Source: Halictus rubicundus (lineage: Eukaryota; Arthropoda; Insecta; Hymenoptera; Halictidae). Taken from it: a stretch of DNA of 64,000 nucleotides. The position numbers and the translations under genes are program-made. The first letter of the stretch is position 1, and each line of letters begins with the position of its first letter. The notes beneath the pieces are model-generated. The model had not been told where the DNA came from. It did not search any database and worked only from the letters and a program-made list of their open reading frames with translations. The stretch spans positions 1-64,000 of the forward strand of contig NW_027488779.1 of assembly GCF_050948215.1 (NCBI RefSeq). The letters run 5' to 3'. Positions 51,466 to 62,000 of this stretch are shown in pieces.

Positions 51466-53067
51466 CCTATCCTATCCTCTGTCCTATCCTATCGTCTATC
51501 CTATCCTCTATCCTATCATATCCTCTATCCTATCCTATTCCTCTATCCTATCCTATCCTCTATCCTATCCTATCCTATATCCTATCCTATCCTCTATCCT
51601 ATCCTATCCTCTATCCTATCCTATCCTCTATCCTATCCTATCCTCTATCCTATCCTATCCTCTATCCTATCCTATCCTGTATCCTATCCTATATCCTATC
51701 CTATCCTCTATCCTATCCTATCCTCTACCCTATCCTATCCTGTATCCTATCCTATCCTCTATCCTATCCTATCCTCTATCCTATCAAATCCAATATCCTA
51801 TCCTCTATCCTATCCTATCATCTATCCTCTATCCTATCCAATCCTCTATCCTATCCTATCGTCTATCCTATCCTCTATCCTATCCTATCCTCGATCCTAT
51901 CCTATCCACTATCCAATCCTATCCTCTATCCTCTATCCTATCCTATCCTCTATCCTATCCTATCCTCTATTCTATCCTATCTTCTATCCTATCCTATCCT
52001 CTATCCTATCCTATGCTCTATCCTATCCTATCGTCTATCCTATCCTCTATCCTATCCTATTCCTCTATCCTATCCTATCCTCTATCCTATCCTATTATAT
52101 CCTATATCCTATCCTATCCTCTATCCTATCCTATCCTGTATCCTATCCTATCCTCTATCCTATCCTATCCTCTATCCTATCAAATCCCCTATCCTATCCT
52201 CTATCCTATCCTATCCTATCCTGTATCCTATCCTATCCTCTATCCTATCCTATCCTCTATCCTATCCTATCGTCCATCCTATCCTATCCCCAATCCTATC
52301 CTTTCCTGTATCCTATCCAATCCTGTATCCTATCCTGTCCTCTATCCTATCCTATCCTCTATCCTATCCTATCCTCTATCCAATCCTATCTTCTATCCTA
52401 TCCTATCCTCTATCCTATCAAATCCCCTACCCTATTCTCTGTCCAATCCTATCCTCTATCCTATCCTATCCTCTATCCTATCCTATCCTCTACCCTATCC
52501 TATCCTCTATCCTCCATCCTATCCTATGCTCTATCCTATCCTATCGTCTATCCTATCCTGTATCTCATCCTATTCCTCTATCCTATCCTATCCTCTATCC
52601 TATCCTATCCTATATCCTATCCTATCCTCTATCCTATCCTATCCTCTATCCTATCCTATCCTCTATCCTATCAAATCCCCTACCCTATTCTCTGTCCAAT
52701 CCTATCCTCTATCCTATCCAATCCTGTATCCTATCCTGTCCTCTATCCTATCCTATCCTCTATCCTATCCTATCCTCTATCCTATCCTATCCTCTATCCT
52801 ATCCTATCCTCTCTCCTATCCTATCTTCTATCCTATCCTATCCTCTATCCTATCAAATCCCCTATCCTATCCTCTATCCTCTATCCTATCCTATCATCTA
52901 TCCTCTATCCTATCCAATCCTCTATCCTATCCTATCGTCTATCCTATCCTGTATCCTATCCTATCCTCTATCCTATCCTATCCTCCATCCTATCCTATCC
53001 TCAATCCTATCCTTTCCTGTATCCTATCCAATCCTCTATCCTATCCTATCGTCTATCCTATCCTCTA

Positions 53068-56000
53068 TCCTATCCTATCCTCTATCCTATCCTATCCTCC
53101 ATCCTATCCTATGCTCTATCCTATCCTATCGTCTATCCTATCCTGTATCTCATCCTATTCCTCTATCCTATCCTATCCTCTATCCTATCCTATCCTATAT
53201 CCTATCCTATCCTCTATCCTATCCTATCCTCTATCCTATCCTATCCTCTATCCTATCAAATCCCCTACCCTATTCTCTGTCCAATCCTATCCTCTATCCT
53301 ATCCAATCCTGTATCCTATCCTGTCCTCTATCCTATCCTATCCTCTATCCTATCCTATCCTCTATCCTATCCTATCCTCTATCCTATCCTATCCTCTATC
53401 CTATCCTATCTTCTATCCTATCTTATCCTCTATCCTATCAAAACCCCTATCCTATCCTCTATCCTCTATCCTATCCTATCATGTATCCTCTATCCTATCC
53501 AATCCTCTATCCTATCCTATCGTCTATCCTATCCTGTATCCTATCCTATCCTCTATCCTATCCTATCCTCCATCCTATCCTATCCTCAATCCTATCCTTT
53601 CCTGTATCCTATCCAATCCTGTATCCTATCCTGTCCTCTATCCTATCCTATCCTATATCCTATCCTATCCTCTATCCTATCCTATCTTCTATCCTATCCT
53701 ATCCTCTATCCTATCAAATCCACTACCCTATGCTCTGTCCAATCCTATCCTCTATCCTATCCTATCCTCTATCCTATCTTATCCTCTATCCTATCCTATC
53801 CTCTATCCTATCCTATCCTCTATCCTATCCTATCCTCTATCCTCTATCCTATCCTATCCTCTATCCTCTATCCTATCCTATCCTCTATCCTATCCTATCG
53901 TCTATCCTATCCTCTATCCTATCCTATCCTCTATCCTACCCTATCCTCCATCCTATCCTATGCTCTATCCTATCCTATCGTCTATCCTATCCTCTATCCC
54001 ATCCTATTCCTCTATCCTATCCTATCCTCTATCCTATCCTATCCTATATCCTATCCTATCCTCTATCCTATCCTATCCTCTATCCTATCCTATCCTCTAT
54101 CCTATCCTATCCTCTATCCTATCGTATCCTCTATCCTATCCTATCCTATATCATATGCTATCCTCTGTCCTATCCTATCCTCTATCCTATGCTATCCTCT
54201 ATCCTATCCTCTATCCTATCCTATCCTCTATCATATCCTATCCTCTATCCTATCAAATCCCCTATCCTATCCTCTATCCTATCCTATCCTGTATCCTATC
54301 CAATCCTCTATCCTATCCTCTATCCTATCCTATCCTCTATCCTATCCTATCCTCCATCCTATCCTATCCTGTATCCTATCCTATCCTCTATCCTATCCGA
54401 TCCTCTATCCTATCCTATCCTCTGTCCTATCCTATCCTCTATCCTATGCTATCCTCTGTCCTATCCTATCCTCTATCCTATGCTATCCTCTATCCTATCC
54501 TCTATCCTATCCTATCGTCTATCCTATCCTCTATCCTATCCTATCCTCTATCCTATCCTATCCTCCATCCTATCCTATCCTCAATCCTATCCTTTCCTGT
54601 ATCCTATCCAATCCTGTATCCTCTCCTGTCCTCTATCCTATCCTATCCTCTATTCGATCCTATCCTTTTATCTTATCCTATCCTATACTCTATCCTATCC
54701 TATCCTCTATCCTATCAAATCCCCTATCCTATCCTCTATCCTATCCTATCCTCTATCCTATCGTATCCTCTATCCTATCCCATCTTCTATCCTATCCTAT
54801 CCTCTATCCTATCAAATCCCCAACCCTATCCTCTGTCCTATCCTATCCTCTATCCTATCCTATCCTCTATCGTATCCTATCCTCTATCCTATCCTATCCT
54901 CTATCCTCTATCCTATCCTCTATCCTCTATCCTCTATCCTATCCTATCCGCTATCCTATCCTATCGTCTATCCTATCCTCTATCCTATTCTATCCTCTAT
55001 CCAATCCTATCCTCCATCCTATCCTATCCTCAATCCTATCCTTTCCTGTATCCTATCCAATCCTGTATCCTATCCTGTCCTCTATCCTATCCCATCCTCT
55101 ATCCTATCCTATGCTCTATCCTATCCTATCGTCTATCCTATCCTCTATCCTATCCTATTCCTCTATCCTATCCTATCCTCTATCCTATCCTATCCTATAT
55201 CCTATCCTATCCTCTATCCTATCCTATCCTCTATCCTATCCTATCCTCTATCCTATCCTATCCTCTATCCTATCCTATCCTGTATCCTATCCTATCCTCT
55301 ATCCTATCCTATCCTATATCCTATCCTATCCTCTATCCTATCCTATCCTCTATCCTATCCTATCCACTATCCAATCCTATCCTCTATCCTCTATCCTATC
55401 CTATCCTCTATCCTATCCTATCCTCTATTCTATCCTATCTTCTATCCTATCCTATCCTCTATCCTATCATATGCTCTATCCCATCCTATCGTCTATCCTA
55501 TCCTCTATCCTATCCTATTCCTCTATCCTATCCTATCCTCTATCCTATCCTATCCTATATCCTATCCTATCCTCTATCCTATGCTATCCTCTATCCTATC
55601 CTATCCTGTATCCTATCCTATCCTCTATCCTATCCTATCCTCTATCCTATCAAATCCCCTATCCTATCCTCTATCCTATCCTATCCTATCCTGTATCCTA
55701 TCCTATCCTCTATCCTATCCTATCCTCTATCCTATCCTATCGTCCATCCTATCCTATCCCCAATCCTATCCTTTCCTGTATCCTATCCAATCCTGTATCC
55801 TATCCTGTCCTCTATCCTATCCTATCCTCTATCCTATCCTATCCTCTATCCAATCCTATCTTCTATCCTATCCTATCCTCTATCCTATCAAATCCCCTAC
55901 CCTATTCTCTGTCCAATCCTATCCTCTATCCTATCCTATCCTCTATCCTATCCTATCCTCTATCCTATCCTATCCTCTACCCTATCCTATCCTATCCTCT

Positions 56001-59000
56001 ATCCTCTATCCTATCCTATCCTCTATCCTATCCTATCGTCTATCCTATCCTCTATCCTATCCTATCCTCTATCCTATCCTATCCTCCATCCTATCCTATG
56101 CTCTATCCTATCCTATCGTCTATCCTATCCTGTATCCCATCCTATTCCTCTATCCTATCCTATCCTCTATCCTATCCTATCCTATATCCTATCCTATCCT
56201 CTATCCTATCCTATCCTCTATCCTATCCTATCTTCTATCCTATCCTATCCTCCATCCTATCCTATCCTCAATCCTATCCTTTCCTGTATCCTATCCAATC
56301 CTGTATCCTATCCTGTCCTCTATCCTATCCTATCCTATATCCTATCCTATCCTCTATCCTATCCTATCTTCTATCCTATCCTATCCTCTATCCTATCAAA
56401 TCCACTACCCTATTCTCTGTCCAATCCTATCCTCTATCCTATCCTATCCTCTATCCTATCTTATCCTCTATCCTATCCTATCCTCTATCCTATCCTATCC
56501 TCTATCCTATCCTATCCTCTATCCTCTATCCTATCCTATCCTCTATCCTCTATCCTATCCTATCCTCTATCCTATCCTATCGTCTATCCTATCCTCTATC
56601 CTATCCTATCCTCTATCCTACCCTATCCTCCATCCTATCCTATGCTCTATCCTATCCTATCGTCTATCCTATCCTCTATCCCATCCTATTCCTCTATCCT
56701 ATCCTATCCTCTATCCTATCCTATCCTATATCCTATCCTATCCTCTATCCTATCCTATCCTCTATCCTATCCTATCCTCTATCCTATCCTATCCTCTATC
56801 CTATCGTATCCTCTATCCTATCCTATCCTATATCATATGCTATCCTCTGTCCTATCCTATCCTCTATCCTATGCTATCCTCTATCCTATCCTCTATCCTA
56901 TCCTATCCTCTATCATATCCTATCCTCTATCCTATCAAATCCCCTATCCTATCCTCTATCCTATCCTATCCTGTATCCTATCCAATCCTCTATCCTATCC
57001 TCTATCCTATCCTATCCTCTATCCTATCCTATCCTCCATCCTATCCTATCCTGTATCCTATCCTATCCTCTATCCTATCCGATCCTCTATCCTATCCTAT
57101 CCTCTGTCCTATCCTATCCTCTATCCTATGCTATCCTCTGTCCTATCCTATCCTCTATCCTATGCTATCCTCTATCCTATCCTCTATCCTATCCTATCGT
57201 CTATCCTATCCTCTATCCTATCCTATCCTCTATCCTATCCTATCCTCCATCCTATCCTATCCTCAATCCTATCCTTTCCTGTATCCTATCCAATCCTGTA
57301 TCCTCTCCTGTCCTCTATCCTATCCTATCCTCTATTCGATCCTATCCTTTTATCTTATCCTATCCTATACTCTATCCTATCCTATCCTCTATCCTATCAA
57401 ATCCCCTATCCTATCCTCTATCCTATCCTCTATCCTATCCTATCCTCTATCCTATCGTATCCTCTACCCTATCCCATCTTCTATCCTATCCTATCCTCTA
57501 TCCTATCAAATCCCCAACCCTATCCTCTGTCCTATCCTATCCTCTATCCTATCCTATCCTCTATCGTATCCTATCCTCTATCCTATCCTATCCTCTATCC
57601 TCTATCCTATCCTATCCTCTATCCTCTATCCTATCCTATCCGCTATCCTATCCTATCGTCTATCCTATCCTCTATCCTATTCTATCCTCTATCCTATCCT
57701 ATCCTCCATCCTATCCTATCCTCAATCCTATCCTTTCCTGTATCCTATCCAATCCTGTATCCTATCCTGTCCTCTATCCTATCCCATCCTCTATCCTATC
57801 CTATGTTCTATCCTATCCTATCGTCTATCCTATCCTCTATCCTATCCTATTCCTCTATCCTATCATATCCTCTATCCTATCCTATCCTATATCCTATCCT
57901 ATCCTCTATCCTATCCTATCCTCTATCCTATCCTATCCTCTATCCTATCCTATCCTCTATCCTATCCTATCCTCTATCCTATCCTATCCTGTATCCTATC
58001 CTATCCTCTATCCTATCCTATCCTCTATCCTATCCTATCCTATCCTGTATCCTATCCTATCCTCTATCCTATCCTATCCTCTATCCTATCCTATCCTCTA
58101 TTCTATCCTATATTCTATCCTATCCTATCCTCTATCCTATCCTATGCTCTATCCTATCCTATGCTCTATCCCATCCTATCGTCTATCCTATCCTCTATCC
58201 TATCCTATTCCTCTATCCTATCCTATCCTCTATCCTATCCTATCCTATATCCTATCCTATCCTCTATCCTATCCTATCCTCTATCCTATCCTATCCACTA
58301 TCCAATCCTATCCTCTATCCTCTATCCTATCCTATCCTCTATCCTATCCTATCCTCTATTCTATCCTATCTTCTATCCTATCCTATCCTCTATCCTATCA
58401 TATGCTCTATCCCATCCTATCGTCTATTCTATCCTCTATCCTATCCTATCCTATATCCTATCCTATCCTCTATCCTATCCTATCCTCTATCCTATCCTAT
58501 CCTGTATCCTATCCTATCCTCTATCCTATCCTATCCTCTATCCTATCAAATCCCCTATCCTATCCTCTATCCTATCCTATCCTATCCTGTATCCTATCCT
58601 ATCCTCTATCCTATCCTATCCTCTATCCTATCCTATCGTCCATCCTATCCTATCCCCAATCCTATCCTTTCCTGTATCCTATCCAATCCTGTATCCTATC
58701 CTGTCCTCTATCCTATCCTATCCTCTATCCTATCCTATCCTCTATCCAATCCTATCTTCTATCCTATCCTATCCTCTATCCTATCAAATCCCCTACCCTA
58801 TTCTCTGTCCAATCCTATCCTCTATCCTATCCTATCCTCTATCCTATCCTATCCTCTATCCTATCCTATCCTCTACCCTATCCTATCCTATCCTCTATCC
58901 TCTATCCTATCCTATCCTCTATCCTATCCTATCGTCTATCCTATCCTCTATCCTATCCTATCCTCTATCCTATCCTATCCTCCATCCTATCCTATGCTCT

Positions 59001-62000
59001 ATCCTATCCTATCGTCTATCCTATCCTGTATCCCATCCTATTCCTCTATCCTATCCTATCCTCTACCCTATCCTATCCTATCCTCTATCCTCTATCCTAT
59101 CCTATCCTCTATCCTATCCTATCTTCTATCCTATCCTATCCTCTATCCTATCCTATGCTCTATCCTATCCTATGCTCTATCCCATCCTATCGTCTATCCT
59201 ATCCTCTATCCTATCCTATTCCTCTATACTATCCTATCCTCTATCCTATCCTATCCTATATCCTATCCTATCCTCTATCCTATCCTATCCTCTATCCTAT
59301 CCTATCCACTATCCAATCCTATCCTCTATCCTCTATCCTATCCTATCCTCTATCCTATCCTATCCTCTATTCTATCCTATCTTCTATCCTATCCTATCCT
59401 CTATCCTATCATATGCTCTATCCCATCCTATCGTCTATCCTATCCTCTATCCTATCCTATTCCTCTATCCTATCCTATCCTCTATCCTATCCTATCCTAT
59501 ATCCTATCCTATCCTCTATCCTATCCTATCCTCTATCCTATCCTATCCTGTATCCTATCCTATCCTCTATCCTATCCTATCCTCTATCCTATCAAATCCC
59601 CTATCCTATCCTCTATCCTATCCTATCCTATCCTGTATCCTATCCTATCCTCTATCCTATCCTATCCTCTATCCTATCCTATCGTCCATCCTATCCTATC
59701 CCCAATCCTATCCTTTCCTGTATCCTATCCAATCCTGTATCCTATCGTGTCCTCTATCCTATCCTATCCTCTATCCTATCCTATCCTCTATCCAATCCTA
59801 TCTTCTATCCTATCCTATCCTCTATCCTATCAAATCCCCTACCCTATTCTCTGTCCAATCCTATCCTCTATCCTATCCTATCCTCTATCCTATCCTATCC
59901 TCTATCCTATCCTATCCTCTACCCTATCCTATCCTATCCTCTATCCTCTATCCTATCCTATCCTCTATCCTATCCTATCGTCTATCCTATCCTCTATCCT
60001 ATCCTATCCTCTATCCTATCCTATCCTCCATCCTATCCTATGCTCTATCCTATTCTATCGTCTATCCTATCCTGTATCCCATCCTATTCCTCTATCCTAT
60101 CCTATCCTCTATCCTATCCTATCCTATATCCTATCCTATCCTCTATCCTATCCTATCCTCTATCCTATCCTATCTTCTATCCTATCCTATCCTCTATCCT
60201 ATCCTATCTTCTATCCTATCCTATCCTCTATCCTATCAAATCCCCTACCCTATTCTCTGTCCAATCCTATCCTCTATCCTATCCAATCCTGTATCCTATC
60301 CTGTCCTCTATCCTATCCTATCCTGTATCCTATCCTATCCTCTATCCTATCCTATCCTCTATCCTATCCTATCTTCTATCCTATTCTATCCTCTATCCTA
60401 TCAAATCCCCTATCCTATCCTCTATCCTCTATCCTATCCTATCATCTATCCTCTATCCTATCCAATCCTCTATCCTATCCTATCGTCTATCCTATCCTGT
60501 ATCCTATCCTATCCTCTATCCTATCCTATCCTCCATCCTATCCTATCCTCAATCCTATCCTTTCCTGTATCCTATCCAATCCTGTATCCTATCCTGTCCT
60601 CTATCCTATCCTATCCTATATCCTATCCTATCCTCTATCCTATCCTATCTTCTATCCTATCCTATCCTCTATCCTATCAAATCCACTACCCTATTCTCTG
60701 TCCAATCCTATCCTCTATCCTATCCTATCCTCTATCCTATCTTATCCTCTATCCTATCCTATCCTCTATCCTATCCTATCCTCTATCCTATCCTATCCTC
60801 TATCCTCTATCCTATCCTATCCTCTATCCTCTATCCTATCCTATCCTCTATCCTATCCTATCGTCTATCCTATCCTCTATCCTATCCTATCCTCTATCCT
60901 ACCCTATCCTCCATCCTATCCTATGCTCTATCCTATCCTATCGTCTATCCTATCCTCTATCCCATCCTATTCCTCTATCCTATCCTATCCTCTATCCTAT
61001 CCTATCCTATATCCTATCCTATCCTCTATCCTATCCTATCCTCTATCCTATCCTATCCTCTATCCTATCCTATCCTCTATCCTATCGTATCCTCTATCCT
61101 ATCCTATCCTATATCATATGCTATCCTCTGTCCTATCCTATCCTCTATCCTATGCTATCCTCTATCCTATCCTCTATCCTATCCTATCCTCTATCATATC
61201 CTATCCTCTATCCTATCAAATCCCCTATCCTATCCTCTATCCTATCCTATCCTGTATCCTATCCAATCCTCTATCCTATCCTCTATCCTATCCTATCCTC
61301 TATCCTATCCTATCCTCCATCCTATCCTATCCTGTATCCTATCCTATCCTCTATCCTATCCGATCCTCTATCCTATCCTATCCTCTGTCCTATCCTATCC
61401 TCTATCCTATGCTATCCTCTGTCCTATCCTATCCTCTATCCTATGCTATCCTCTATCCTATCCTCTATCCTATCCTATCGTCTATCCTATCCTCTATCCT
61501 ATCCTATCCTCTATCCTATCCTATCCTCCATCCTATCCTATCCTCAATCCTATCCTTTCCTGTATCCTATCCAATCCTGTATCCTCTCCTGTCCTCTATC
61601 CTATCCTATCCTCTATTCGATCCTATCCTTTTATCTTATCCTATCCTATACTCTATCCTATCCTATCCTCTATCCTATCAAATCCCCTATCCTATCCTCT
61701 ATCCTATCCTATCCTCTATCCTATCGTATCCTCTACCCTATCCCATCTTCTATCCTATCCTATCCTCTATCCTATCAAATCCCCAACCCTATCCTCTGTC
61801 CTATCCTATCCTCTATCCTATCCTATCCTCTATCGTATCCTATCCCCTATCCTATCCTATCCTCTATCCTCTATCCTATCCTATCCTCTATCCTCTATCC
61901 TATCCTATCCGCTATCCTATCCTATCGTCTATCCTATCCTCTATCCTATTCTATCCTCTATCCTATCCTATCCTCCATCCTATCCTATCCTCAATCCTAT

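Larger units (their letters stand above)
48096..53067. repeat. Segment W, copy 3' (second start)
   Basis: Offset to W2 is 13,767 from 48,117 (AGTC tail), through 49,231 (CCTCTACCC), to CATATGC at 50,787. It is then 13,721 at TTCGATCC (51,242) after a 46-bp deletion beside CATATGC, and 13,697 from TCGATCC (51,891) to 53,002. It differs from W2 in CCTATTATATCC near 52,094 and ATCCAATATCC near 51,790. Alignment with W2 stops at about 53,067, where W2 would pass into X. Confidence 0.75.
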
